Counted from the stretch's first letter, positions 11,077-22,895 are shown. The stretch is DNA of 64,000 nt from Oscheius tipulae (GCA_037178975.1 JASJZH010000001.1:4464001-4528000), one strand, 5' to 3'. A program made the numbers and translations. The notes: a model not told the origin generated them from the letters alone.

Positions 11077-12735
11077 ATGGCGACGGAGATATTCAATACC
11101 CCGTCGTTCAGCAATTTGCAAACGGCGGCGCCGCCAAAGGAAGATGAAAAAATTTGGTAAGGATGAATGTTTTCGACCTTTTTTACAACAGCATCTTCAG
11201 GACGAACCTCCTTTCCGAGATGACAGCTAAAGGAGCAAATTCGCTCCATGGAGGAGCCGTCATTATTCTTGGTAAGCATTTACTTTTTTGCAAAAATGTC
11301 GTTTCTTCCAGGAGATTCTCGTAGTGGCAAGTCTTCTCTGCTGGCTAAACTGGAGAAGACAGAAAACATGAAGCCGAGTTCTTTCTTGGAATATCACACG
11401 CTGAATCTTCAAAATGACTTCCGCGATACGAGCTACGCCTATCAGCTGGGGACCGCTGGACTCGGATCCGCAGACAAGCTCATTCTCCCGGTATTGTTGT
11501 ATTTCTTCATGCATTTATTCGTTCATCCAGGTCTGGACCCTCGACGGCAATGAGGCCTTCTCCTCCATGCTGCAGTACGCTCTGCCGAAATCTTCCCCGG
11601 CCAAGACGGTAGCCGTACTATGTTCGTCGATCAACAATCCAAGTCTTATACATTCTCTTCGACGTTGGGCCCTGGTCCTGTCCCAGCAGGTTACCAAAAA
11701 GTACGACAAGAAGGTGATAGCCGAGGCCAAGCAGCAACGTGATCCGGTTCATGTTTGTAGCAATATCATAAATTCAGAAGAACGATACTGGCAAGAGTAT
11801 CTGGAGCCAATGGACTGCTCCATGAGCGCTTCTATGGTCATCGGAGCTGAAGATACCGACCTGCTGCCTCTCGCAAAGGGTATTCTGACGGACAATTTCG
11901 GTGTCAACATGATTGTCGTCATTACAAAATCGGATTTAGGTGATTTTCTCTCGTTTCCCTAAACAGTACTTGTTTCAGTGGCAGAGCTAACTAGCCAGCA
12001 GGCAGATAGAATACTGGTCCAAGTTCGCCAACTGTGTCTACAGTTGGGAGCTGCTCTTATTTACACAAGTGCCCACACCGTCAAAAATACGCAGGTATCG
12101 CTACAAGATCGCTGATCTATTGACTATTTTAGCTTCTCTACAAATACATCGTTCACCGTGCCTTTGGACTGCCATCCGCTCAGCCAGCTCAATTGATCGA
12201 ACGGGATTCTCTCTTCGTGCCTGCCGGATGGGATACTGAAACCAAAATCGACTTGATCAGGGTTCGTTCCAGTCACGCTGTCCATTCAATCCATATTCAG
12301 GAAGGCGTTACGGATGTCGATGTGCCGCTAGAACCGACACGAGAGAAAACGACCTTGATGCGGGAGCAGTTCGTCGAAGCCGAAGATGAGCAGAAATTCT
12401 TGGAGAAGCTGCTCGAGCGTGCTGCTGTAGCTGGGCCAGCCACCGCCGCATCTGGAACTGCAATGCCAGGCGCAGCCGCTACGACTGCTTTGAAGAAGCC
12501 TCTAGCCGATGAAGACGACACGAAGAGCCCACTGGCAAACTTCTTCTCCAATCTGCTCAAGGTAATTTCTTCTTTCATTCGTTAAAAAAAGCATGAATTA
12601 TAGGATAAGCCTGGTGGATCGCCAGCTGCTGGCAGAACGTCCCTCGGACCTCAGGATATGCAGGCTCAGCTGGAGCGAATTTCTAAAGGACTCGACCCCT
12701 CCAAAGATGGTGCCAACGGTGACTCAGCTGCATAA
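11077..12735 (+). CDS. Cytoplasmic dynein 1 light intermediate chain (DYNC1LI)
   Basis: Eight exons: 11077-11156, 11201-11271, 11312-11490, 11531-11939, 11979-12094, 12133-12261, 12301-12561, 12604-12735; 458 aa. A Ras-like N-terminal domain carries the P-loop-type motif GDSRSGKSS at about residues 51-59, VWTLDG, and the family blocks MIVVITKSD and LFVPAGWDTETKI. The C-terminal region is Ala/Pro-rich and low in structure; in the family this part binds cargo adaptors. The protein is a subunit of the dynein motor on microtubules. The gap 12262-12300 is called an intron because the family lacks this insert, but it is 39 nt, in frame and free of stops, so it could be translated if retained. A ttttcag acceptor is one base before the ATG. 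Confidence 0.93.
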
Positions 12736-12929
12736 GATTTCTGACCGCTTTACCCTATTTGAGCTTTTTGTAAACTAAATTATTTATCACCTTTATTACA
12801 GCCAAGAAAGTGAATCTGTGTGTAAAATGAGCGTTTGTGACATGTTGTGTACAAGTGCATCCACCCGAAAATAGACAGTTAGAAGTACCGGAAGCACTAA
12901 AGGAACAATTAGATAATAACGACTAGGAG

Positions 12930-15900
12930 TTATCGACCAAAAATCTTGGCCATATCGGCCACGGAACGCCGACTGTTGGCATTTTCTTCGTCTTCTGCTG
13001 TCGGCAGTGTCATTCGGGGTTTTGGCTCGGGTTTCGGTGGAAGAGTTGGCGGGGAATTGGGAGCTGCCTTCCGGGTTGGACGAGGCGGTGGCGATTCTGG
13101 TGGAGCTGAGGGCTCTACTTTGAAGGGAGAATGAGGTGGATCACGTGGCGAGGATCGGTCAGCAGCTGGGCGAAGCTGCACAGCGTTGATCAGGGCAGAT
13201 TCCGGAATCATGGCCGGCTTGAAACCGAATCGTTCCGAGAGAGGTGTCTGAACGACATTTCTTATTCGATTTGGTTGATTGAGAACCTTTTTTGACTCGG
13301 ATTTGTTGCTGTCCTCGCTATTGATCGACTGTATTTCTTCCTCCATCTCAGTCAGATCCAAACTGCGACTCATCGGTGACGATTCTGACTCATCCGTCGG
13401 GTTCAGATCGCCTTTTCGTCTGCGAGGGCGAGCCTTCTGCACGTGACTCAAATGGGAAACTTTCGGCGGAGAATCGAGGCTGATTCCTCGATCTCCTTCC
13501 TCTGAATTCGTCTGAGAAAGTACGAGATCCCCTATTATGCTGCGTGGCCGATAGGACGACTCGTTGGGTCTAAAAAGGGTGTTATACATACTAGATTTGG
13601 CTTATACGTGAGCGGAACTCTGGAACCTGATCCAGACGGAGAACCAACGGCTGAAGTACAGTTCGTGGTGGTCGGAGCAGTAGCCTTCAGCAGATGAGAA
13701 CTCCGTTCACACAACTCTCTCCAGCGCCAGTCACTGGAATGTTTCATCATTTGTCGGTAATTCCTGTCTCTTGGAATTGTTCAGTAAACACCTCTTCCTG
13801 CTGATTAAGTGTCTTCTGTCCTATCCAGAAGCTCTGCCTTTCTGATTTCCAGTTTTCATAAAACCTACCTCATAACATTCTTCAGGTTCCGAATCCAGAG
13901 CTCTTTCAGCTTCCCAGTCGCGTGCTTTTCGGCCCTTTGAAGATCTTGAGAGTAGTCAGTTGATAGACTGCCCAGTCGACCAACAGACTCCTGTACTACA
14001 GCAGCAGCTTCAGTTCTCATCTGGTCCACGAAGCCGATGACCATGGCTTCCAGTCTCTGTCCCAGAATCTCTTTTCCAGCGGCAGCAATAGCATCCTCGA
14101 CTACAGAACTAGCGGACGAGTTCATATCAAGGAGCTGAATAGACTTATCTTGGAAAGTTGAAGTTCCTCGACTCACACTTTGTAGTCCCCCATTGAGAGT
14201 TCGTTTCTGATTGGCCAATTCGACCACGTCCATCGACCGATTTCTCTCCAAAGCAGTCTCAATCTGACTCACTGTCTGTTGACATCGAGCAAATTCATTC
14301 TTCGCCTTGCATTCCAGCACGTCATTGACTGGGTAGGGGATGTGCTTCAGGGTGAAATTTCTGAAAAAAGAGTTTGTTAAAATATGTAAGGTAATAGTCT
14401 TTGACTCCAAGTTTCTTTAGTTGTTTTCTGCAGTACAAACTGGTGTTTGAAATCTGCCAAGCAGACAGTGAAGTTCTTGTTGGCTGTGAGTGTCACTGTT
14501 TATACACGTTCTTTGCAAATGGGTTCCGCAAGAAAAAAGAACTCTACTTACGTGTTCAGAGCAGTCGCAATGTCATTGAATCCCTCGACTCCTATCCGAT
14601 TGTTATCGATGGCTACGGAATGAAGAGAGACGTTCAGCTGTAGAGCCTTGGACAGAATCCTAGCTCCGAAGTTGCCCATGTCATTGTGAGAGATGTCCAG
14701 GTGTTTCAGACTGGTCGTTGCTCCCAAAGTGTTCAGTAGGACACTGATATGACTTCCCAGTTGTGCTTTGGACAGAATCAATTCCTCCACCGCCTGAAAA
14801 TTCTTTTTCGATAGACCCCCAATTCGATCGAGAGACCGCGTCGCTCACAAATAAGGACGGTGTTGCCGAGTCGGGCAAATAAAAGTGACAGTGTCCCGAC
14901 AGAGGGAGAAAAACCGGACCGGAAAACGTACTGAGTCGTCGCTGTAGAGTTTCACAATATCGAGTAGGATTCGGTTCAGTGCTTGGGAATGCTGCTGCTT
15001 GGTCGACCGGCGCAGATTTGTGAGGTTGGCTCCTCCAAGATCCACCTTCTGCAGACTTTTCATGTTGCAGAGGGCGGTCAGAACTCCCTGAAGCAATCAT
15101 TTGAGATTAATTATATTTTACTGAATAAGTCGAACCCCATATTCTCGGTGTCTTACTTTGGTCCACCAAGGCAGTACGGGAAAATGCCCTCCAGCATTGC
15201 TCTCTGTACTCTTTTGACTTCACCTTCTGGGAAGATGGCATTGTTTTTCAAGCTTAGTGTGTTTTCAAAGTTGTCCCACGTGATCTGCTCTACGACTTTG
15301 CAGAACATACCAAAGATTCAAAATGCTGTCTCGCAGTCATTTCTACGGTCTACCCTAGCTTACCTGCATCTCCGCATCCAGGTTATTATCCCTCAGACTG
15401 ATAGATCGACATCGAATTTCAGTCAACGAGAACTCGAGTACGGTATTGCAGCCCTTGTCACAGGTCCCATCCAGAACGAGATCGTACGGTTCCAACTGGC
15501 GATTGGATGCCAGTCCGAGGAGGACAGCCTTCATCATCTCGGCATTCATCAGCGTGTTTGTAAAGTTGATCTTGGATAGGTTAACTGCGGCTGAGAAGAA
15601 CTCTTTCACTGTCTGAAGATTTATTTTTGAATAATAGATAGAGAGGGCAAACCTGGGCATATTCTGTCGGCTTCTTGCCCACCTGACAGCCACTGAAATT
15701 AATCTGTTCGACCTGAAGAGCTCCGTATTTCAAGGCTGGCCACAGTTTGTCCAGCAAAAGACCACTTTCAGAGATGTCCAAAACTCGAAGCGATGTGCAG
15801 AGAGACACGAGGTTGACGAGCGAGGGCATGTCGTGGTGGCCCAGGGAGCTATACGCGATGTTCAGACTCCGCAATCCGTGTGTTGAGGCTCCTTTGGACG

Positions 15901-17811
15901 ACGTCAGGCCACTGAAATGAGAAATTGAACAGATAAACGCGAGAGTACCTGTAGATTCCGGCACAAAGATAGCTGACACTTTTTTCGGACAGACCGCATT
16001 CGGATAGATTGATGTGACGAAGAGCTGTCATCTTTGGGAGCACGACAGCCAACTGACCGAATCCTAAACATTCTGTTGAATACGTTCTGCTCATGACTGA
16101 CCTTTCTTGTCGTCCAGAGTGTTCTTCGAAAAGTCGATTGACTGTATGACGGATACATAAGCATTCTGAACCGCGGTGGCGAAGTGGAGGATGAAGTCTC
16201 TGGAAACGGAAATTTGTAAAACCACCTCGAAATGGCAAAAGCTTACAGCTGACGTCCCGCTTCAACTAACTTCCTGTGCGATTAATTGATAGGAGTTAGG
16301 GTTGGGAAGGTTGGTAAAAAAAAGTCGACAGGTTTTGACAGGCTGACATTAACAAATATTCTCGATGAAAACACGTTTCTTTTTCACTCTCACTGGTCAA
16401 CTCATTGATCTGTTGTTAACACTCCCGAGGAACTGATAGCCTCACAGTAGAAGGACTGCTACACCCAGACTTTTTGGCTCGTGATAAAGAGAAACTAACA
16501 AAACAAAAGAGAGGATCACGCACCTGGGCAGACCGCAGTTTCTCAACTGGTACTCGATAATATGATGAGAGCGACGAACAATGCTCAGAGTGATGTCGAC
16601 CAGCTCCGGAGAGACACGAATGCCGTCGATGATCAGTCCTTGGAAGTAGGATGAGTACTGAAGAACGGAAACGATTGGCAATAAGTCCCTAAATTCTTTT
16701 GCTACAAGATTGTGAACGACACACCTAGGTAACAAATGCGAAAAGTCATCCAGTCTCAGTGCTCTGATCTTGTTGATGGTGTAGATTTTCTCGACGTCCT
16801 GAACATTTTAAAATCTTAGAAAAAAATGCAGGTTTACCCAAGAGACTTCTTCCCGGTACGGCAGATCGTAGTAGTCGCACATTGCCGCGTAGGTTCTTCT
16901 GAAGGAGTGACACGGTTGAGCCAGCACATTGACGGCTATCGTTGAGAACTCTTCGTAAAGAGACACTGGTGTCAGATCCAGAAGAGAGGAGAGTTGGACT
17001 CCTGAAAACAAAAGTTTGTAGAAGCCTGAGCGCGTCATTGCTCGAATGTCATGTTCGCGTCCTATATTGCTTTTTTACTTATGTAAGCAGCTGACGACCA
17101 CAGCTTCGCAGCCCTTTAGTCTTAGTTTAGAATTGATAACAGTCGCTATCTTACACGTGTTAGTCGAAGTTGTCTCCACAGCTGGAGAGTGAGAAGACAA
17201 TCGGTTCCCGTATTCTGTAGTCAACTATTCTCGCCCGTACTATCTCGCCTATTCGGATTTTGTTTGCCCGAGACAGTACGTGGCAAAGATGTTTAGAAAA
17301 CCCCGAATCTGTCATTCAGACTCTTAAAAACACGCGGGCATGACTCACCAATATCTGGGTAGTAATGTTTGACGGCTGTCATTAGATGGATGGCCAGGGC
17401 ATGGGAGTTGATGCTTCCATTCCGGATAGATAATCTTTTGGTTCCGGAGCCATCATCGAAGACCAAAACGGTCTAAACAGCAAATAGTGCAAAAGCAGTG
17501 CCTCTTTACCTCATCGGCAACGACGATGCCTTTCAGATGGAGCAAATGGAAACTTTTCTCGATTTTCAACGAGGCCGGAGTCCGGCCATGTATCAGAAAG
17601 ACCCGAAACTTGGAAATGACCAAGATTTTGGGCTCGTATTTGTCTGCCTTCAATGAGATCTCTCCATGAATTGCTGCTCTACAGTCGAAGAACTTGTTCC
17701 CAAGTAGCGTAGATGGCTTGTCTGGAAAAGAAAGAGAGTAGGAGTCAAGGGTCGAGACTTACTCTGAATATAGGCACAGAGTTCGTCTAGCGTGCTTCTA
17801 GACAAGGACAT
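12930..17811 (-). CDS. CARMIL (capping protein, Arp2/3 and myosin-I linker)
   Basis: Sixteen exons on the minus strand (high to low): 17763-17811, 17510-17721, 17349-17472, 16838-17001, 16725-16798, 16524-16688, 16247-16273, 16102-16199, 15949-16072, 15653-15911, 15364-15612, 14932-15087, 14552-14793, 13869-14360, 13608-13763, 12930-13569; phases close to give 1076 aa. Domains: a PH-like domain to about residue 125, the linker block CHSFRRTYAAMCDYYDLPYR, leucine-rich repeats to about residue 650, a helical dimerisation region, and a Pro-rich tail. The capping-protein interaction motif is visible at about 905-922 (LSHVQKARPRRRKGDLNP). CARMIL uncaps actin barbed ends at the membrane. One exon is only 27 nt. 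The acceptor gcttcag is eight bases before the ATG. Confidence 0.92.
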
Positions 17812-18099
17812 GGTCTCTCCTGAAGCATCTACCCGTCAACCTGAATCAGAACTGAATGTGGATAGACAATGGAAAGAGAGAAGCCAAGTTGTCTGTGTCT
17901 CAAGGAGGAACGGCGATAAAATGCCCAAAATGGGTATGGCGAGTAAACAAGCCACAAATTTCAAGTGACTAATCCGCGTTCGCGCCAAAATGGCAGCAAG
18001 AGGCGGTACCGTAATCGATATTTTGGACGGTTCCCATGTTCTTTGTTTACTTTTTGTTTATCTTCCTACCTGAAAGTTTACTTTAGATGAGACGGTAGA

Positions 18100-19733
18100 A
18101 TGAGTCAGGCTGTCAGATACTGTCACCGACGGCTCTTCTCGTCTGGAGTCTCTCCCAAGACTTCAGTCTTGTTTCTGCATTTTGGACAGCCAAAGAACGC
18201 ATTCTATGCCAAACAATTTCTCAATAGGATAGCTCTAGACTTTTATGGACTTCCCAAACAGCTCAACAGGTGCAATTTTCAGTTTATTTTGGTGGTTTCC
18301 TTTGGCAAGCCGCAAGTTGTTGCATGCTGGATAAAAGACTTCACTTTCCAGCATTGCAATGTTTTGCAAACTTGTACAGCAGATCAGGGGCTGGAACAAA
18401 ACATTATATAATTGATAAATCTGTGCCAAAAAGCATGAAAACGATCTGACCTTTGAGAAGAAAAACAGACTTCTTCCAGCATCATCCCCTCCTCTTTCTA
18501 TTTGAAAAAGAAGATAAACCTGTGTGTCGACGAGTACGATAGTCGGGAGAAGTTGGACGCGATAGTTGCTCGACTCTCCACCTCCGTCGCATCGTCTCTT
18601 CAACAACTTGTTCCCGAATACGGTCCGATCAGCTGCCATTTCTCTTTCCCGTACGACACTGATAGTTTAGCACAGGATCTTATGAAAATTACCAGGTTAT
18701 TTTTCACTTCTTTCAGTTTCAAAAATCCTTTCAGTACGGGAACGAATCATTTGGTGCTCTATCCCCTCTACGGACACTATTCTTGCTCACAGGGTGGTCT
18801 TTTGCTCAACGCTGCCTCTAGGATACTCTTCGACTCAACCAGTCCTGCTAAAATTGACGGTCAGACGGTGGATTCGATAAGGATTGTGCCAAACAGCGAG
18901 CAGGAATTTAAAATCTCAGCCATTCATCGATGGCACTATCATCCTAGTCTTTCTGATGTGAGTGACTTTTCAAAACCTCTTTGGGGTGAAAGAAAAAAAC
19001 AAAGGGTAAGGCTATAATTTGAAGTTAGATGGAAAGGTCTGAAATCACAACAATTTTGTTTCAGCTATGGTCTACCCAGCTGAACAGAATAAAGAACGAC
19101 TTCGATGCTGTGGTTTTCAGTTCCCCAGCCATGGTTTGTCCAGAATATTTTCCTAGAAACTGGCGTTTTAGAGAGGTTTCGGTCGCCAAGAATTCATGCG
19201 ATCAGTCTGGTCGACTTGCGACAAGACAATGCAGAAAGTAGAGTCGAATGTTCCATGGAGTCTGGGATTTTACAATTCTTGGTCTGAAGCCAGTCTTCCC
19301 TTAAAAGATTCGCTCTCCTCACAGGTTGTTTTACTACTTGATGATATAAAAGGGGGTTCAGATACGTCGACTTGGGGGCCAAAGACACAGTAGGACAAGA
19401 GTAGCTGTAGTGCCAGTAACAGAACTCCTTCCCTCATTCGACACCCTCTCGACTCTTCCCTCAATCGTCTCAAAGGTGAGTTTTGCTATACTCTCGACAA
19501 AAAGAAATTCACAGACAAAAATGAACACACTTTCAATTCTATAACTAATTCAACTTTTTCAGGAGTCAGATGTCTTCCTGATCTCTCCTCCAGCCTCCAG
19601 TGAAATTCTGACCCATGGAGTATCAGAAGTCCTGAAGAACCATCTCTTAGGTCGACGGGATGCCCAACTTGGTCAATTCTGTTCTGGATGCAGGTCGAAA
19701 GACTGCGAGAAGACTCGACTCCTACTAGCTTAG
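18100..19733 (+). CDS. Ferrochelatase-like protein lacking catalytic residues
   Basis: Seven exons: 18100-18269, 18480-18695, 18735-18957, 19065-19133, 19172-19324, 19362-19475, 19563-19733; 371 aa. The fold is recognisable from TSVLFLHFGQPKN at the start, YPLYGHYSCSQGG (family YPQYSCSTTG), the IHRWHYHP block and VAVVPVTELLPSFDTL. All four [2Fe-2S] ligands of animal ferrochelatase are present: Cys146, then Cys355, Cys358 and Cys363 with C-x2-C-x4-C spacing. The catalytic His of FSAHSLP is replaced (FSSPAM, Pro224), and the His/Glu pair of SDHIETL is Ser302/Asp304. The Arg/Ser-containing N-terminus suits mitochondrial import. Nematodes, which cannot make heme, are known to have such ferrochelatase-like proteins. 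A probable non-catalytic or sensor role is inferred. An acceptor lies 13 bases before the ATG. Confidence 0.85.
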
Positions 19734-19765
19734 ACATCCTCAGGTCATTTATGAGCGAACGAGAC

Positions 19766-19771
19766 AATAAA
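19766..19771 (+). terminator. Poly(A) signal of the ferrochelatase-like gene
   Basis: AATAAA lies 33 bases after the stop codon, just before the inverted-repeat element begins. Confidence 0.5.
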
Positions 19772-19786
19772 AGAGAAATATATGAC

Positions 19787-20315
19787 AAGGAAACCATGTT
19801 AGATGATAGACGAATTTTTTTATCGATCAAGGTGTCATTCGATAGCTCTCTGGATAAGGATTAACGGGGTACACTCCCAAGTTTGCTTAATCCCTCCCTG
19901 AGTCGAGATATGACGATTTTAAAATCGAAGTTCCGGAGCCAAAAAAGGCAGCTGGAACTAGACGATCCCGCGTTGCGAGCGAAATCATGGCAGCGAGGCC
20001 GACTTGTGAGCGCAGCTGTCTCAAGAGAAATTTTCATGTCATTTTTTGCATGAAAAGCATCAACGAGCAGTGCCAGAATAACCTCCAAAATAAAAAGAAA
20101 AGAATTTTTTTTGGAGTTGACCATAATGACCATGGTCAAAATTGGTCGGAAATAAGTGCTCCCCACATGATACTTGAACAATTTACTGATGCTTTTCTAG
20201 GCTTTTCATGCAAAAAAAAAATGACATGAGAAGTTACAGCTGCCTTTTTTGACTGACTCCGGAACTTCGGTTTTAAAATCGTCATATCATCTATGACCTA
20301 ACATGGTTTCCTTGT
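19787..20315. mobile_element. Inverted-repeat element between two plus-strand genes
   Basis: An outer 18-bp arm at 19787-19804 is repeated inverted at 20298-20315. A longer arm of about 50 bp (about 19903-19953 against 20236-20290) shares atatgacgattttaaaa, gaagttccgga and aaaaaaggcagctg. A third nested pair (about 20032-20058 against 20202-20228) shares catgtca, gcatgaaaagc and a homopolymer. The interior does not code. This fits a MITE or foldback element, possibly two nested insertions. Confidence 0.6.
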
Positions 20316-20381
20316 GAGAGTAATCGAAGTCTGATTGGCTTCCATCTGACTGTCGGACTGTCTGTCCGCCAGTCGCCTACC

Positions 20382-21000
20382 ATGCAGACGCTACCGAGTC
20401 CCCTTCTTGTTCTTCTCGTTCCCCTAGTCGAGGTTTTCTTCGCGGGTTTCGGTATATTGTGAAGGTTCAGAGTTTGAGCGGAGAAGACGAAGTATCTGCG
20501 CTTTGGTGTCCAGCAGAACATTTCGGAAACAAATGTCCAGGTACATAGCTCTTCTAAACCCACTTCCGGGTCAAAGAGCTCAGTTCCAAAGTTTTCTGCA
20601 ATGGTATAGAGCACATAAAATGCTACAACTTCGCAGAACCTTCCAAAGCTTGCAAAAGAGTTCTTCATTGAGAAAATGTCATGGAAGTAGAGCACCATGA
20701 GTGTTTCCACCCAAAATTTTATAACTATATTTCAGAGCCATCCTACACGTCGTACTACAAATGTTGTGGTCCTCTACATAAGACTTGTTGTTCTCATATG
20801 AGGTTGTGGGTCAGTCCTTGCGTTTCCTCAAAAGTTCAAGCCTGTTTTAGGTCCTGTTCCTAATCATTGCTTTGCCAACCGTACTATTGATTCCCCTGGT
20901 AGTGTATCTACTTCGCCGACTCTTCTGTCGTGTGCAGTCACACGTTCCGACGATTGCTCATGTGCCAAGAGTCGAAGCACTCAAGGACACTGCTCTCTGA
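20382..21000 (+). CDS. Small secretory-pathway membrane protein with paired cysteines
   Basis: Three exons: 20382-20451, 20736-20809, 20851-21000; 97 aa. The first 23 residues form a hydrophobic signal peptide (MQTLPSPLLVLLVPLVEVFF). A short ectodomain has CC pairs (YYKCCGPLHKTCCS), followed by one transmembrane helix (VLFLIIALPTVLLIPLVVYL) and a basic cytosolic tail. The layout resembles Shisa/WBP1/VOPP1-type single-pass Cys-rich proteins, but the resemblance is architectural only and no family is assigned. It lies 648 bp downstream of the ferrochelatase-like gene on the same strand, and the spacer is mostly the inverted-repeat element. Intron 1 holds a copy of the dispersed palindromic motif. 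Confidence 0.65.
20588..20660. repeat. Dispersed palindromic motif, intronic copy
   Basis: This copy sits in intron 1 of the small Cys-rich membrane protein gene. It shares with the 22830 copy ttctgcaatg, gctacaactt, gcagaac and ttccaaagct. Confidence 0.55.
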
Positions 21001-21098
21001 CCCAGTCCCCAAACCCCCAGATGTCTTTCATTCCGTTTCAGGTTGTCCCTGCTCAATACAACAAACTTACTAATGAATACGATGTTCATTTGGATCCG

Positions 21099-21521
21099 TC
21101 AATTGGACTGTGATTGGCTGTTCTCCACAGTCCTTATCGAGTTGTTGGGCAACGGCAATTGGCTCAAATCGAATGGATCCGCCACATCGTTCGATTTCTC
21201 CGTTGTCGCTTCAGTCTGCTGCTGCGGATGCTGATGTTTCGGCTTGAGGACGATGCTCTTCGACATCTGCGACTCGTCAGCCAGCTCTCTCACTTTGACT
21301 ACCGGCTTCAGCTCCTCCTTCGATCTTGTCTCTTTCTTCGTCGATCTCGTCTCCTCCTTCTCCGATGGCTTCTCGAGGAGCGGAGACCTTGCTGGAGCCT
21401 TCTTGGTCTTTGACTTTACAGGCGGTGGTGGTTCGGGATCTTCTACTTTGCAGCAGAAGTAGACGAACGAGGCGAGGAGGACGAGCTGGACGAGTAGCAG
21501 TAGCACGACGTCGACTACCAT
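21099..21521 (-). CDS. Hypothetical membrane protein, Lys/Glu-rich
   Basis: This is a single open frame of 140 aa. It starts with a strongly hydrophobic helix (VVLLLLVQLVLLASFVYFCC) that would anchor or export the protein, then a Pro run and a long Lys/Glu/Ser-rich tail with repeated KEETRS-like units, ending in QSQSN. No family is recognised. An intact frame with a membrane segment right at the start argues for a real gene, but there is no splice or homology support. The plus strand opposite also has open frames, which are treated as shadows. Confidence 0.45.
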   Translation of the reverse strand: MVVDVVLLLLVQLVLLASFVYFCCKVEDPEPPPPVKSKTKKAPARSPLLEKPSEKEETRSTKKETRSKEELKPVVKVRELADESQMSKSIVLKPKHQHPQQQTEATTEKSNDVADPFDLSQLPLPNNSIRTVENSQSQSN

Positions 21522-22829
21522 CCTTCACTGCAGACCAGAAGCATTGAAAGGAGTCAACTTCCAACTATCGTTCAATTTCACTGCTGCAATTAGTTGTGAA
21601 TACTGAATGTTGCTTTGTTGTACTTGGCTTTCCAAGCTAATGCTCTGCTGGGAAGGTAGCCTCTGACAGGCCGAGCTTTGGTGGGCTACCGGGATGGTTG
21701 TGTCAATACAGGTCAGGATTACGTAGGGTCTAGGTACGAAGGCGAAGACTTTATCAAATGTGACGACAATAGCTAGCAAGAAGTCAAGTAAGCATGTTTG
21801 AAACACGATAGTATTCTATGCACCCAATCCTTTTAGCCTGGCCCAGTTACTAACTATAGCTTACTGTACCCAACAAAAAAAATTGTTTTGAGCCCTTATT
21901 TCTTAGTTCTATCCAGTTACTGGTCGAAAATCCGTCTCCTCCTTCTGTCTATTTCGCGTAGTCGTACTCAATGGAAGTTTATAGTGTGAACTGTCGTCCA
22001 CCAATATTTCCCCTGATACAGTCATAGTTGATCTCGTTGATTTTAGGACTCTTGCAAGTTGTTATTCCGGAGAAGCTTCTCCCATCACCTCCGATGACCT
22101 TCACCACCAGACTGGTTTCTCTGAAAAATACTGTTTTCCCGAAACGAAGACCCATCAATAATCGAATTTCGAGTTGTTTGCTCTCACTCTTCTCGTCAAA
22201 CCTATAGTCCTGACACCTGAATTCAAAGGTCATCTATGACCCTTATCTCAGTAGAGCCTCGATCTCTCCCATGTGACCTTGAAAAATCCTTATCTACAGG
22301 ACCGCAAGAGCTCTGTAATTATCCACGATCCGGTAGCCGAGATTTATTGCTCGGAGTAGGTCTGAGAAAGTCCGCAATAAACATTGACAGGATGGTAGGG
22401 TGGGCGGGGTTTTGTTTGTGCTGACGAGGCATTTGGGTCAGCAGCCGTGAGAGACCAGAGACGCAGACCCCAAGCCCTTTACATCGCCACCACGCTGGCT
22501 CTCCTTTCTCACTCTCTCCCTCGTTCGGCCATTTTCAGTGCCGTTCACGTCATCCATGTGGAGGCGTGGATGGCCAAATAAGTGTTCTATCATTAGTTCC
22601 GAGTCTTGGTGACTCCACACAGTCCCTTCCGCCTTTGTCTCATTGCAGCTTGTACGGCGTTAATAATTGGCACTTGTTACGCGATAGACCGTCTCATTAT
22701 CCTACTTGTCTCACCTGTACCGTCTCGGCAGAGAAAAACGTGTTCAGATGGTACGGGTGAGAAGATCCGGTTAGATGTCGTTTTGGTGTCCGCCTTCGCG
22801 GCCTTAAACAGTACTTATTAGGCTCGAGC

Positions 22830-22895
22830 ATGTTCTGCAATGTTATAAAACTTCATCAGACCTACAACTTTGTAGAACATTCCAAAGCTACAAAA
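22830..22895. repeat. Dispersed palindromic motif, copy in spacer
   Basis: The pair tgttctgcaatgttataaa and ctacaactttgtagaacatt is followed by ccaaagctacaaaa. It closely matches the copy at about 20588-20660 over some 60 bp, and short versions occur at about ten other places in the window. Confidence 0.55.

Noticed and set aside
15088-15363. An extra CARMIL exon in this gap
   Set aside because: Joining the flanking exons directly reproduces the leucine-rich repeat spacing of the family; the gap holds only a copy of the dispersed motif.
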